Source: Bacillota bacterium
GTDB taxonomy: Bacteria > Bacillota > Clostridia > Christensenellales > SZUA-584
Assembly (NCBI GenBank): GCA_023460085.1
Contig: JAEWRI010000036.1
Location: forward strand, 310,001 to 374,000
Direction: 5' to 3'
DNA: 64,000 bases
The notes beneath the pieces are model-generated. The model saw only the letters and a list, made by a program, of their open reading frames with translations, ran no database searches and had not been told where the DNA came from. A program made the translations under genes and the position numbers. Below are positions 16,077 to 24,690 of this stretch, one piece after another; position 1 is the first letter of the stretch; each line of letters opens with the position of its first letter.

Positions 16077-17024
16077 TCAACGCTGTTCAAGCCGTTGCTG
16101 TACCTTCTCTATTGAAGGCATAGACGGTATCCCGCCGCGCCGCTCCACGCATATGGACGCCGCGGCATTGGCAAACCGCACGAACTCGCGCAGGCCGCAA
16201 ACCGACGGCGGCTTCAAGCCGCTGCGGATATAGGACGACAGCACGCCCGCGGTGAAGCAATCGCCCGCGCCCGTGGCGTCCACCGCCTTCGCCGGAAAGC
16301 CCGGTTCCGTGCCGGAGCCCTCCGAGCACGCAAAGGCCGCGCCGTCCGCGCCCATGGTCACAAAGGCCAGCTTCACGCCGCGCCTCACCAGCATCCTCGC
16401 GGCTTCCTCCAAGTCCATATCGCCGAAGAGCAGCCGCACCTCGTTGTCGGAAATCTTCACGATATCGGCGTAGTCCAGCCCCTTCAGCATATATTCCTTC
16501 GCCTCGGCTTCGCTGTGCCACAGCGGCGCACGATAGTTGGGGTCGTACGAAACCGTGACGCCCGCCAGCTTGGCGATTTTGAGGGCTTCGAAGGTAGCCG
16601 TGCGCACCGGCTCATCCGTCAGCGAAAGCGAGCCGAAGTGAAACACGCGCGCGCCGCGGATGGCGTCCGCGTCGATATCGCCCGTGCTGTACATGATGTC
16701 CGCGCCCGGCTTGCGGTAGAAGGAGAAGTCCCGGTCGCCGTTTTCAAACAGGTGTACGAACGCCAGCGTGGTATGCACGTCGGCAGAAACCTTCACGCCG
16801 GTGACGTCCACGCCGCGTTCCTCCAGCACCCCCGTCAGAAAACGCCCAAAGGCGTCATCGCCCACCATGCCGATGTAAGCCGCGTCCATACCAAAGCCGG
16901 CCGCCGCCGCCACCACATTGGCCACCGCGCCGCCCGGATTCTGCATGTACAGCGGCTGTCCGTCCTGCTGCCCGCACGGTGTGAAATCGATTAAAAGCTC
17001 GCCCAGCGTTACGATATCCTTCAT
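16077..17024 (-). CDS. PfkB-family sugar kinase, probably fructokinase
   Basis: A 315-aa ribokinase-fold enzyme that phosphorylates a sugar with ATP in the cytoplasm. It opens MKDIVTLGELLIDFTP, has the glycine-rich substrate motif NPGGAVANVVAAAAGFG near residue 30 and the PfkB signature DATGAGDCFTAG near 248, which includes the catalytic Asp. Its closest resemblance is to bacterial fructokinases, but the substrate cannot be read securely. Its ATG overlaps the methyltransferase stop by 4 nt. Downstream lie two decayed copies of its own 3' end. Confidence 0.88.
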   Translation of the reverse strand: MKDIVTLGELLIDFTPCGQQDGQPLYMQNPGGAVANVVAAAAGFGMDAAYIGMVGDDAFGRFLTGVLEERGVDVTGVKVSADVHTTLAFVHLFENGDRDFSFYRKPGADIMYSTGDIDADAIRGARVFHFGSLSLTDEPVRTATFEALKIAKLAGVTVSYDPNYRAPLWHSEAEAKEYMLKGLDYADIVKISDNEVRLLFGDMDLEEAARMLVRRGVKLAFVTMGADGAAFACSEGSGTEPGFPAKAVDATGAGDCFTAGVLSSYIRSGLKPPSVCGLREFVRFANAAASICVERRGGIPSMPSIEKVQQRLEQR

Positions 17025-18484
17025 GCATTGCTCCTTTGTATGATGAATAATGTCGGCCAGAGGCCGCCCGATTCAAACATCTCCTCACGCAGCAGCGCAA
17101 GACGCGGCTGAGCCGCCACCGAGTCGCGCAGCAGCTTCTTCTCCTGCGTGAATAAAAACGCGTACCCGCCCGGCTTTAAAAGCACCCCCAGCCGTTTTGC
17201 AAAGGCGGCGTAGAGCCTCACATTGCCCGCGTGATCCGATACGCGGTGCCCAAAGGGCATGTTGGAGAACACCTCGTCCACCGCAGTCGCGCCAAAGCCC
17301 AGCGCGTCGCCCTGCAGCAGCGAAAACCGCACGCCGCTCGCCTTGCGGTTGGCTACCGCCGCGCGGACGGCATACGGCGATATGTCCACGCCCACGAGAC
17401 TGCCCGCGGGCTTCACCAAAGCCCGTTCGATTAAAAGCGTACCGCTTCCGCAGAACGGATCCAGCACGTCCGCGCCTTCCTTTATATAAGGCATGCACAG
17501 CCGCACGAGCGACGCCGCCGTCACGGGGTGTATGCTCGCGGGCAGAGACTGCTTGCGGTAGGCGAAGCGTCCGTCTGGAAAGACCGCGTACAGACCGCCG
17601 TCTGTCAGCCTCAGCTCGAACGCGTACGCCGAAGGGTTGTCCACATAGCCGTGCGGTTCCAGCCCTGCCGACACCGTGCGAATGGCATCCCGCCGCGCTT
17701 CCACGGGAACCGTGCCCGCCTCGATGCGATACGTCAGCCCCGCGCAGCCCATGGCGGTAAGCGCCTTCGCCGCCGCGCCGAAGTCGTCCGTACGCCCGGC
17801 GGGGTACAGCGCGTCCAGCCAGCACCGCAGCTTCGAAACGTCGCCGCGCACGCGCAGCGTATCCGGCGCGGGCCCGTCCGAAAACGGAAGCCCGGCATCG
17901 CGCAGCTCGGCTTCCAGCGCGCCGCGGTGTACATAGGTCAGCAGGCATTCATCCGGCAGCCGCAGCTTTTCGGCCCTGCGCACCTCCGCCGCCTTGCCCA
18001 GCGCCTTTTTCAGCGCCTCACGTTCGGCCTCCATATGCTTCTCGTCGCCCGGTTCTATCACGTAATTCCTGAGATACTGCTGAGGCTCTCGCGTATTGCC
18101 CAGCGCGAGGATAATAGAGGGCCGCGCAAAGCGCGTCTGCTCGTTCTTCAGCGCGTCCACCAGCTTGTCCGCGCAGGCGTCCGGCGCGGCGAGGCCGATG
18201 AGCGCATAGGCGGTCTTGCGCGCCTTCGCGTCGGGCAGCGATATCAGCTTGTCCGCGTCGCGGGTTACCCACGGCGCCGCCGCCGCGCGGCTCTTCTCTG
18301 CCCGGCACATGTCGGTCAGCGCCCGCAGCGCGGCGCGAGACTGCTCCGAAAATATCATGGCATAGACGCGGCGCTCGGCATTTTCCGTACCGCGCAGACG
18401 CTCGAGCGCCGCCTTTTTCTCTTCTCCCGCCAACCCGGCGTACCGCGCGACGAGCCGCTCCAAGCTTTCGTTTCGTATATTCAT
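17021..18484 (-). CDS. SAM-dependent methyltransferase of the RlmL/UPF0020 type with helical N-terminal region
   Basis: A 487-aa protein. The C-terminal Rossmann domain has motif I DPFCGSGTLLIE near residue 340 and the catalytic motif SNMPFGHR near 406. The latter is a variant of the NPPY/DLPFG loop of nucleic-acid amino-methyltransferases of the THUMP/Trm14 kind. The first 170 residues are rich in Ala, Lys and Arg and look like helical repeats; the middle may be a diverged THUMP-like RNA-binding part. It probably methylates rRNA or tRNA; the site is unknown. It overlaps murG and the kinase gene by 4 nt each. Confidence 0.8.
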   Translation of the reverse strand: MNIRNESLERLVARYAGLAGEEKKAALERLRGTENAERRVYAMIFSEQSRAALRALTDMCRAEKSRAAAAPWVTRDADKLISLPDAKARKTAYALIGLAAPDACADKLVDALKNEQTRFARPSIILALGNTREPQQYLRNYVIEPGDEKHMEAEREALKKALGKAAEVRRAEKLRLPDECLLTYVHRGALEAELRDAGLPFSDGPAPDTLRVRGDVSKLRCWLDALYPAGRTDDFGAAAKALTAMGCAGLTYRIEAGTVPVEARRDAIRTVSAGLEPHGYVDNPSAYAFELRLTDGGLYAVFPDGRFAYRKQSLPASIHPVTAASLVRLCMPYIKEGADVLDPFCGSGTLLIERALVKPAGSLVGVDISPYAVRAAVANRKASGVRFSLLQGDALGFGATAVDEVFSNMPFGHRVSDHAGNVRLYAAFAKRLGVLLKPGGYAFLFTQEKKLLRDSVAAQPRLALLREEMFESGGLWPTLFIIQRSNA

Positions 18485-19551
18485 GCCCGCTTCGCGGCCT
18501 CCGCAATGATCTCCGCCACATGCTCCGCCGCATCGCCGACCGCTTCCCGCTTCATCGCCGCGCGCAGCGTCTCACGCTTCGTGTACAGCTCCTCCGCCGC
18601 CCGGATGATGGCCTCGGGCGCGAGGTCCTCCTGCTGCAGCACCAGCGAGAAGCCCTTCTCCTCGAAATAAGCCGCGTTGAGTATCTGGTCGCCGCGGCTG
18701 GAGGCTTTGGACAGCGGCACCAGCAGCGCGGGCATCGTCAATGCCAGAATTTCAAACACCGCCGTCGCGCCCGCCCTTGATATCATTACATCCGCCGCCG
18801 CGTACAAATCCGGCAGCTCCGCGTCCACGAAGCTGAACTGTACGTAGCCCTTGCCCTCGCAGCAGTCCAGCATGTTGCCCCTGCCGCGGATGTGCGCCAC
18901 GTCGAAACGCTCCGTCAGCTCCGGCATCACGGCGTCCAGCGCGTCGTTCACCGCCTTGGCACCCATGCTGCCGCCCATGATCAGCATCACAGGCTTTCTG
19001 CCGGAGAAGCCGCAAAACTCCAGCCCCTTTTGCCGATCGCCGTGCAGCAGCGCCGTGCGTATGGGCAGGCCGGTATAAACGCCCTTGCCCGCCGGAACAT
19101 GCTTCAGCGTGGGCTCAAATGCCACGCACACCTTATCCGCGCGCGGAATGCACAGCCGGTTCGCAAGTCCGGGCGTCATGTCAGACTCGTGCAGCACCAC
19201 GGGTATCTTCAGGCGCGACGCGGCAATCACCACCGGGACGCTCACGAAGCCGCCCTTGGAAAACACCACGTCGGGTTTGATTTTTTTCAAAACGGATTTG
19301 GCCTGACAGCAGCCCTTCATGACCCGCGCAAGGTCCGTCAGGTTCTTGATGCTGAGGTAGCGTCTCAGCTTTCCCGCGCTGATGACATGGTACGGAATGC
19401 CCGTCGCCCCGATGATCTCCTTTTCCATGCCGTCCTGCGTCCCTATGTATTCCACCGAAAAGCCCATCGCCTTCAGCTTGGGCAGTATTGCCAGATTCGG
19501 CATCACGTGACCGGCCGTTCCCCCGCCGGTCAACACCACGGTTTTCCCCAT
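18481..19551 (-). CDS. murG: MurG, lipid II synthase (UDP-GlcNAc transferase)
   Basis: A 356-aa GT28 glycosyltransferase that adds GlcNAc to lipid I on the inner face of the membrane. It starts MGKTVVLTGGGTAGHVMPNL with the GGTAGH loop. It also shows FSKGGFVSVPVVIAA, the C-domain loop MGGSMGAKAVN and the UDP-GlcNAc signature region SRAGATAVFEI. I chose the ATG at 19551, with GAAAGGA upstream; a longer frame adds an implausible Cys-rich leader. It lies outside a dcw cluster, at the head of an overlapping operon with a methyltransferase and a sugar kinase. Confidence 0.93.
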   Translation of the reverse strand: MGKTVVLTGGGTAGHVMPNLAILPKLKAMGFSVEYIGTQDGMEKEIIGATGIPYHVISAGKLRRYLSIKNLTDLARVMKGCCQAKSVLKKIKPDVVFSKGGFVSVPVVIAASRLKIPVVLHESDMTPGLANRLCIPRADKVCVAFEPTLKHVPAGKGVYTGLPIRTALLHGDRQKGLEFCGFSGRKPVMLIMGGSMGAKAVNDALDAVMPELTERFDVAHIRGRGNMLDCCEGKGYVQFSFVDAELPDLYAAADVMISRAGATAVFEILALTMPALLVPLSKASSRGDQILNAAYFEEKGFSLVLQQEDLAPEAIIRAAEELYTKRETLRAAMKREAVGDAAEHVAEIIAEAAKRA

Positions 19552-19763
19552 ACACCCATCCTTTCCGCATTCTTTCTGCATTATACCATAACAGCCGGCA
19601 ATGCACACTGCCATTCTATGAAGCCCCGGCGCATTGGGTTACCGGGCCTGCACTGCCGTCCCGCCGGGAAATACCGCGCTTTTTGCCCGCGGGCAAAGAC
19701 GCTTGTCCCATCCGCGTGCATGCGCGGGCGGCGCACCGCCGCACGCGCCATATGTACCCCCGC

Positions 19764-20096
19764 TCAGGAGTGTTTCAGCGTCCGCGCGATATTCTCCAGC
19801 TTCTTGCGCTGCGCGCTGTCCATCATGGGCGATACGTTCTTAATGAACGCGTCGAGCATGCCGTCGCTGAACGTACCGTCTTTTCGACCCTGCGAGATCA
19901 TCTTCTCGAGGTCGCCCATCATCTCGCCTTCCGATTTGTTCTCGTAGTGCTTGATGGTGTCCTCCACGCCTTTGATCTGTGCGTCGTCCACGCCCGAAAT
20001 ATCGGCCTTCACGTTGGCCTGGCGTGCAGCCGCCGCGATGTCCTCCTTCTTGAGCCTCCGCTCGTCTTTAAACTGCCGCAAATCCCGTTTTGCCAT
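19764..20096 (-). CDS. Conserved-looking 110-aa protein of unknown function
   Basis: A 110-aa highly charged helical protein, MAKRDLRQFKDERRLKKEDI at its start. It later has EGEMMGDLEKMISQGRKDG and FIKNVSPMMDSAQRKKLENI. The ATG at 20096 has AGGAGG 8 nt upstream. The pattern of charged helices followed by a helical bundle resembles short spore- or cell-division-associated proteins of Clostridia, but no family is recognised. It is divergent from the Met-rich gene at 20197, which has similar helical text (MMRMMSSMGKNM), so the two may be functionally linked. Confidence 0.6.
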   Translation of the reverse strand: MAKRDLRQFKDERRLKKEDIAAAARQANVKADISGVDDAQIKGVEDTIKHYENKSEGEMMGDLEKMISQGRKDGTFSDGMLDAFIKNVSPMMDSAQRKKLENIARTLKHS

Positions 20097-20196
20097 GCGC
20101 CGCACCTCCTCGGTTCAATATATTCGCCGCGGAGCGGTTTGTGCACACCCCCCGCCGCGCGGAATACAATGTAGCAGTACATATCAGGAGGTCGCC

Positions 20197-20916
20197 ATGC
20201 CCATGTTTCCATTCGGTCCGCGCCCATATCCCGGTCACACGCCCGGGGCTCCGCGCCCATACCCCGCGCCCGCACCGGGAGCCGCCCACCCGGCCGCACC
20301 CGCACCGCCCGATGCCTCCGGCAGGGATCTGCTTCAGCACTCGTCCTTCTCGTCGGAGCTCAGCTTCCTGCTTGCGATGACCTTGAAGGACGGCCTGAAC
20401 CGAAGCACCGTGCTGGATCTGCTGCGCGACATTGAGCCCTTTGTTTCCGCGCCGGACAGGGAGGCCATCCGCAGCCTGCGCGGTGCGCAGGAGGTAGCCG
20501 AGGGGCTTCACCGTCCCATACCTCCCACGAACCCGCCGCACATGGCTTCGCCGCTCTCCGGCTATTCGAAGCTCTCGCGCCAGCAGGCGCTGCTGGAAAT
20601 CATGCAGCGCTACGCAGGCAAGGACGCGGGCGGCGTCATGCGCAACCTCCAGCGCAGCGCGCAGATGCAGGAGAACTTTGACCGCATGCTGCGCCGCATG
20701 GAACGTATGCGCAACATGAACACGTCCTCCCCGGAAGACATGTTCGAGGCGATGTCGGGCTTCATGCCGCCGGATCAGCAGGCGGGATTCCGCAACATGC
20801 AGATGATGATGCGCATGATGTCCTCCATGGGCAAGAACATGAAGCCGGAGGATATGTTCCGCAGCATGATGGGCGGAATGGGAGGAATGGGCGGCGGTCA
20901 GAGCGGAACCGCGTAG
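20197..20916 (+). CDS. Proline-rich, methionine-rich protein of unknown function
   Basis: A 239-aa protein. Residues 1-45 are Pro/Ala/Gly-rich (MPMFPFGPRPYPGHTPGAPR). The middle is a helical segment, and the last 90 residues are very rich in Met and Arg, with the tail GGMGGMGGGQSG. CAGGAGG lies 5-7 nt before the ATG. There is no signal peptide or membrane segment. Such composition is seen in spore-associated or chaperone-like proteins (the tail recalls GroEL-type GGM repeats), but no function can be assigned. It is transcribed away from the 110-aa gene across a 100-nt gap. Confidence 0.65.
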   Translation: MPMFPFGPRPYPGHTPGAPRPYPAPAPGAAHPAAPAPPDASGRDLLQHSSFSSELSFLLAMTLKDGLNRSTVLDLLRDIEPFVSAPDREAIRSLRGAQEVAEGLHRPIPPTNPPHMASPLSGYSKLSRQQALLEIMQRYAGKDAGGVMRNLQRSAQMQENFDRMLRRMERMRNMNTSSPEDMFEAMSGFMPPDQQAGFRNMQMMMRMMSSMGKNMKPEDMFRSMMGGMGGMGGGQSGTA

Positions 20917-21016
20917 CGCCGAAAAGCCGCGCTTACCCTCCGGCCGGATATATAGTATAATGGCGGTGGCGCGCACTGCACGCGCCCGCTATTATACTTT
21001 TATTCGAGGTACGCCT

Positions 21017-21916
21017 ATGAAAAAGCTCTCCCGCGGGGCATCGCTGCTCGTGGTGCTCTTGGTCTACGTGCTGGCGTTTTTCGCCGGACTGCTCGTGTAC
21101 AAGCTCCTGTCTCCCCCGCTGCTCGCTTTCTTTCTCGCGGACATCGCCGCCACGCTGACGGTATGGGCCTTCGGCCTTCTCTTCCGCAACGCGAGCCTGT
21201 ACGATCCTTACTGGAGTGTCGCGCCGCCCGTGCTGTTCGTGTGCTTCACGCTGGTTTCGGGCCGCTTCGACGCGCTCTCCGCGTTTTACCTCGCGCTCTT
21301 CCTGATCTGGGGAACCCGCCTTACGCTGAACTGGGCGCTTGGCTGGAAGAGCCTTGCACAGCAGGACTGGCGATATACCCAGCTGCATGACGATAACCCA
21401 AAGCTCTATTTTCTGACCAACCTGTTCGGCATCAACCTCGTTCCTACGCTGTTCGTGTTCGCCGCGCTCGTCCCGGCGTACCTCACCACCGCGGAGGCAC
21501 CCGGCGCGCTCAACGTACTGACGTTCATCGGAGCGGCGGTTTGCCTCGGCGCGCCACTGCTGCAGCTCATCTCCGACGCGCAGCTCCGGCGGTTCCGCCT
21601 GGAGCCCTCTCACAAGGGCCTCAGCATCGGCAGCGGCCTGTGGAAATACTCCCGGCATCCCAACTACCTTGGCGAAGTGTCGTTCTGGTGGGGCGCCTGG
21701 CTCATTCAGCTCTCCGTGCTCCCCGCGCTCTGGTGGACGGCGGCGGGCCCCGTGCTGATGACGACGTTGTTTTTGTTCATCAGCATCCCCATGATGGAGA
21801 AGCGCCTGCTGGCCAGCCGCGCGGATTACGCGGACTACCGGCGTCGCACCTCGGCGCTGCTGCTTCTGCCCCCGCGCAAACTTCAGGATTCCGATACGGC
21901 AGCGGATGTGGTATGA
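21017..21916 (+). CDS. DUF1295 / steroid-5-alpha-reductase-like membrane protein
   Basis: A 299-aa integral membrane protein with about seven hydrophobic segments. Near the C-terminus are the family hallmarks GLWKYSRHPNYLGEVSFWWG and a later MEKRLLASRADYADYRRRTS. In related enzymes these bind NADPH and position the substrate. DPYWSVAP near residue 60 is also typical. The family includes lipid and steroid reductases and isoprenylcysteine methyltransferase relatives; the substrate here is unknown. A TATAAT at 20956-20961 may belong to its promoter, but the -35 is poor. It is followed closely by the FucU-like gene. Confidence 0.85.
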   Translation: MKKLSRGASLLVVLLVYVLAFFAGLLVYKLLSPPLLAFFLADIAATLTVWAFGLLFRNASLYDPYWSVAPPVLFVCFTLVSGRFDALSAFYLALFLIWGTRLTLNWALGWKSLAQQDWRYTQLHDDNPKLYFLTNLFGINLVPTLFVFAALVPAYLTTAEAPGALNVLTFIGAAVCLGAPLLQLISDAQLRRFRLEPSHKGLSIGSGLWKYSRHPNYLGEVSFWWGAWLIQLSVLPALWWTAAGPVLMTTLFLFISIPMMEKRLLASRADYADYRRRTSALLLLPPRKLQDSDTAADVV

Positions 21917-21950
21917 TGCATAGCAAAAAGACAACGAGGTAACCGCACTG

Positions 21951-22403
21951 ATGCTCAGAGGAATTCCTTCCATATTGACTCCCGACCTGCTCGCGGTGCT
22001 GTGCGAAATGGGCCACGGCGACGAGATCGTGATTGGCGACATGAACTATCCGGCAGCGGCCACCGCCAGCAGCGCCCTGATTTTTCTGCCCGCGGCGGAC
22101 AGCGTAAAACTGATTGACGCCATACTGCGGCTGATGCCGCTGGATCGCTATGTCGATAAGCCGTTTCTCATCATGGAGCGCATGGCGGTAGACGCGCGCA
22201 TGTTTCTGCCGGTGCACGAGGATTACTTCCGGCTCGCGGAAAAGTACGATTCACGCGGGCGCGACTGCGCGGGGTACATCAACCGCTTCGACTTTTACGA
22301 CCGTGCGCGGGACGCCTACTGCGTCGTCTCCACCGGTGAAACCTCGCTTTACGGCTGCGTGATACTGCGCAAAGGCGTACTGAAACCCGAGGAAGTCATA
22401 TAA
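21951..22403 (+). CDS. fucU: RbsD/FucU-family sugar mutarotase
   Basis: A 150-aa member of the FucU (L-fucose mutarotase) group, which speeds exchange between pyranose anomers. Visible family features are LTPDLLAVLCEMGHGDEIVI, with the catalytic His, then DMNYPAAA, and the C-terminal VVSTGETSLYGCVILRKGV. The length is normal. No fucose kinase or isomerase genes are next to it. It lies 34 nt after the DUF1295 gene and ends in a strong terminator. FucU is more likely than RbsD on sequence pattern, but the sugar is not proven. Confidence 0.85.
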   Translation: MLRGIPSILTPDLLAVLCEMGHGDEIVIGDMNYPAAATASSALIFLPAADSVKLIDAILRLMPLDRYVDKPFLIMERMAVDARMFLPVHEDYFRLAEKYDSRGRDCAGYINRFDFYDRARDAYCVVSTGETSLYGCVILRKGVLKPEEVI

Positions 22404-22414
22404 GAACCATCCGG

Positions 22415-22440
22415 AGGGCGGCGCAAATGCCGCCCTTTTT
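22415..22440 (+). terminator. Intrinsic terminator after fucU
   Basis: The stem AGGGCGGC/GCCGCCCT (22415-22422 and 22429-22436), with a 6-nt loop, is followed by five T residues, 12 nt after the stop codon. Confidence 0.9.
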
Positions 22441-22589
22441 GCGTCCGCCGCGCGGCGATGGGTACATATTAACCCTTTTCTCAGAATATGAATAGGATAC
22501 TAACAGGAATGCCAGTACGACTGTGCTGATTAAAATGGTGGTGGCGCGCCGAATGGCATTTTCCAGTATGCTTAAAGGCGGAGAAACAG

Positions 22590-22754
22590 ATGATTGCGTC
22601 GATCATCAGGCGGATAGGACAATCGATCACGTTCAGCAGATTGTCCCCTCTCGAAAGGGCGTTCCTGTACAGGGCAAAATCCGGGGAGCTGAAGTATAAG
22701 CTGCCCAGGGAAGCCCCGAAATTTATGTTGTTGAAGGAAAAGGCACGCAGTTGA
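22590..22754 (+). CDS. 54-aa basic protein of unknown function, coupled to the next gene
   Basis: An ATG at 22590 with GGAG 6 nt upstream opens a 54-codon frame beginning MIASIIRRIGQSITFSRLSP and ending in KARS. The peptide is basic (many Arg and Lys) and amphipathic, with no membrane segment. Its TGA overlaps the TTG start of the two-TM protein gene (TTGA at 22751-22754), so translation is coupled and the two products probably act together. It may be an adaptor or a regulatory subunit; no family is recognised. Confidence 0.55.
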   Translation: MIASIIRRIGQSITFSRLSPLERAFLYRAKSGELKYKLPREAPKFMLLKEKARS

Positions 22755-23701
22755 CGAAACGGTTTCGCATCTTCCATTTGCTCAGTACTTTTCTGCCCAT
22801 CGTGTGGTTCCCATTTGTCGTAAGCTGGCTCGGGGAATATTTGTTTTTGGTCAAAGCCGACGGTTCCATGACATGGTTCGGCATAATACTGTCCATATTG
22901 GTGTGCAGCTTCGTCATCCTCCTGCAGGTTGCCTATTTTCTGAAAAGCAACAGCATAGAAGCCGGCTCCTCGGATGTGCTGAAGATCATGACCAAGGTGA
23001 CAGACTTTACAACCGCCATTAACCTCTCCGAATACAACCGGATCGTAGACTCGATTTTCAAGAGAAACGGGCTGGCCTGCGCGGCGTACTCGGAGCTGCA
23101 CGACCCGAAGGAATGCATCAAGACCACGCTGGAGAAGCTTTCCGGCCTGTTCATTGACATGACGGACATCCCCTGTGACGATCTGGCGGTCACGCTGGCA
23201 TATGCCTGCCGGGATACCGGGGAATGGGCCTGGTTTGACGGATGCAACGTGGAAGACGGCCTGACGCTGCGCGAACTGCTAAGCAACCCCAACACCACGT
23301 TTTATCAGGTGCTGAACGGCAAGGACGGCTTTTTGTTCATCCACAAGAGCGACGCCCGAAAACCCTCGGGCAAAGATTTCGGAAGGTACACGCTCGACCG
23401 GAAAGACGAAGAAAACCACGGGGTGGGGAGCATCATCTGCACCAAAATCATCGTATCCCACCACAAGGACGAATATGTGACCGCCGTGCTGAACATCTCC
23501 ACCTACGGGAAGGAGATATTCCGGGGTATGGCAAACAGGAAAGAGATACAGCGTTTTCTGGAAGACGAGGTGCTGCGCACGTTCATCACCAAAATCAAAT
23601 CCGAGCTGGCGCTGATGTACGCCAAGCGCACCCTGGCATCCACCCCGATTCCTCAGTCCGTTATCGAGGCGGCAAAGCCTGCTCCCCCCGGCGACGCATA
23701 A
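22751..23701 (+). CDS. Two-TM protein with a large cytoplasmic sensor-like domain
   Basis: A 316-aa protein starting at TTG 22751. Residues 8-28 and 42-63 are hydrophobic (STFLPIVWFPFVVSWLG and WFGIILSILVCSFVILLQVA), giving two membrane spans. A helical linker and an alpha/beta domain (about 85-290) follow. That domain includes TLEKLSGLFIDMTDIPCDDL, SIICTKIIVSHHKDEYVTAV and NISTYGKEIF, and its shape suggests a GAF-like sensor. No kinase, cyclase or nuclease motif is visible. It is coupled to the 54-aa gene upstream. It could be a membrane-bound sensor or an effector of a stress or defence pathway; this is speculation. Confidence 0.65.
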   Translation: MTKRFRIFHLLSTFLPIVWFPFVVSWLGEYLFLVKADGSMTWFGIILSILVCSFVILLQVAYFLKSNSIEAGSSDVLKIMTKVTDFTTAINLSEYNRIVDSIFKRNGLACAAYSELHDPKECIKTTLEKLSGLFIDMTDIPCDDLAVTLAYACRDTGEWAWFDGCNVEDGLTLRELLSNPNTTFYQVLNGKDGFLFIHKSDARKPSGKDFGRYTLDRKDEENHGVGSIICTKIIVSHHKDEYVTAVLNISTYGKEIFRGMANRKEIQRFLEDEVLRTFITKIKSELALMYAKRTLASTPIPQSVIEAAKPAPPGDA

Positions 23702-23718
23702 ATTGCGGCAGAAATTAA

Positions 23719-23749
23719 AATGGCCGGCAACGTTTAACCGGCCGACCAT
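23719..23749. terminator. Bidirectional hairpin between convergent genes
   Basis: GGCCGG and CCGGCC (23722-23727, 23738-23743) form the core, with flanking AAT/ATT pairs on both sides. It lies between the convergent 22751-23701 and csp genes and could end both transcripts. Confidence 0.6.
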
Positions 23750-23764
23750 TGCGGGTTCTGCAGA

Positions 23765-23977
23765 CTATGCCAGAAACACGTTGACGGCTCTCATCCGGCT
23801 CTTGTTCTTCGGATCCGGCTCAACGTCAAAGGTTACCCGTTGTCCCTCGGACAGCGATTTGTAGCCCTGAGTCATGATCGCCGAGAAGTGTACAAAAAAG
23901 TCCTCTCCGCCACCGTCTTTGGAGATAAATCCAAATCCCTTTTCCGCATTAAACCATTTGACTGTACCATTATACAT
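23765..23977 (-). CDS. Cold-shock domain protein (Csp)
   Basis: A 70-aa single OB-fold RNA/DNA-binding protein starting MYNGTVKWFNAEKGFGFISK. RNP1 (KGFGFI, 13-18) and RNP2 (DFFVHF, 26-31) are complete. It acts as an RNA chaperone in the cytoplasm. AAGGAGG lies about 8 nt before the ATG. The upstream region to 24128 is AT-rich and could hold the long leader usual for cold-induced csp mRNAs. A DEAD-box helicase gene with its own long leader lies about 1 kb away; both families are typical of cold adaptation. Confidence 0.95.
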   Translation of the reverse strand: MYNGTVKWFNAEKGFGFISKDGGGEDFFVHFSAIMTQGYKSLSEGQRVTFDVEPDPKNKSRMRAVNVFLA

Positions 23978-24128
23978 AATTGGTACCTCCTTTTCTTATT
24001 GAATCCTGTACAAAATAAAAACACACGTATCGTAAATCATAATGAATGATGACTTACAAAACATGTGATCAATCGGTACATTTAGATTACTGGGTAAGGA
24101 TACCATACCCTTGTCCAAATGTAAAGAA

Positions 24129-24542
24129 CTATATTGCGGCGGTCGCCGCAAAAATGCGGTTTGCGGCACGGCAAGCCTGAATTTCACGATCCGACAGGAA
24201 AATAACGGACATCGCGTCCTCCTGTCTCGAAATCCGGTACTGCTGGTTGCTCTGGTTTCTTTTGCATGCCGGGTTATTGTTCACCCACTGCAGCAGGCAC
24301 GCTTTGTTCACATCAATTTCCGAGGGCTCCGCGCTGTCACATTCGCAGAATATGGTCAGCTCTTCATCGCCCATGGGGTTAAATCTCGTTCCGCTGCACA
24401 GCAATACCCGGATAAAGTATTTGCCTTTGCGCTTTTCCGAACTGCTTTGGGTCATCATGGTCACCTCATACGCTCCCTTTTCAAAATAAAAAGCGGGAAC
24501 CTCATATTCAATGAGATTTCCGCCTGAACCCTTTTTTGTCAA
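24129..24542 (-). CDS. Hypothetical protein of about 137 aa
   Basis: The frame encodes up to 137 aa from a TTG at 24542. The text, for example YFEKGAYEVTMMTQSSSEKR and KGKYFIRVLLCSGTRF, then DREIQACRAANRIFAATAAI, has the alternating pattern of a real alpha/beta protein. No convincing ribosome-binding site precedes the TTG, so the start is uncertain. It lies on the same strand as csp, about 150 nt upstream. No domain, signal peptide or membrane segment is recognised. Confidence 0.45.
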   Translation of the reverse strand: MTKKGSGGNLIEYEVPAFYFEKGAYEVTMMTQSSSEKRKGKYFIRVLLCSGTRFNPMGDEELTIFCECDSAEPSEIDVNKACLLQWVNNNPACKRNQSNQQYRISRQEDAMSVIFLSDREIQACRAANRIFAATAAI

Positions 24543-24661
24543 ACCACTCAGTAATATTTTATTTATTATATGCTATTTCCTGCGTTTTGTAAACTCCTTC
24601 GGAATATGTTACCGATTCGCCCCCTGAATTCACGCCGCGGAAAGCTCCTCGGAATGAATGC

Positions 24662-24690
24662 TTTACAAATTGTGTGAACTGCTATATAAT
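24662..24690 (+). promoter_or_regulatory. Strong sigma-A promoter of the DEAD-box helicase gene
   Basis: TTTACA (24662-24667), a 17-bp spacer and a perfect TATAAT (24685-24690). Transcription should begin near 24697, leaving a leader of about 235 nt before the TTG start codon. Confidence 0.8.

Noticed and set aside
17528..18670. A 380-codon open frame on the plus strand
   Set aside because: Antisense to the methyltransferase and murG; Arg/Gln/Val-rich shadow text.
20068..22042. Two His/Arg-rich frames on the minus strand (302 and 369 codons)
   Set aside because: They lie opposite the Met-rich gene and the DUF1295 gene, whose own signals are clear.
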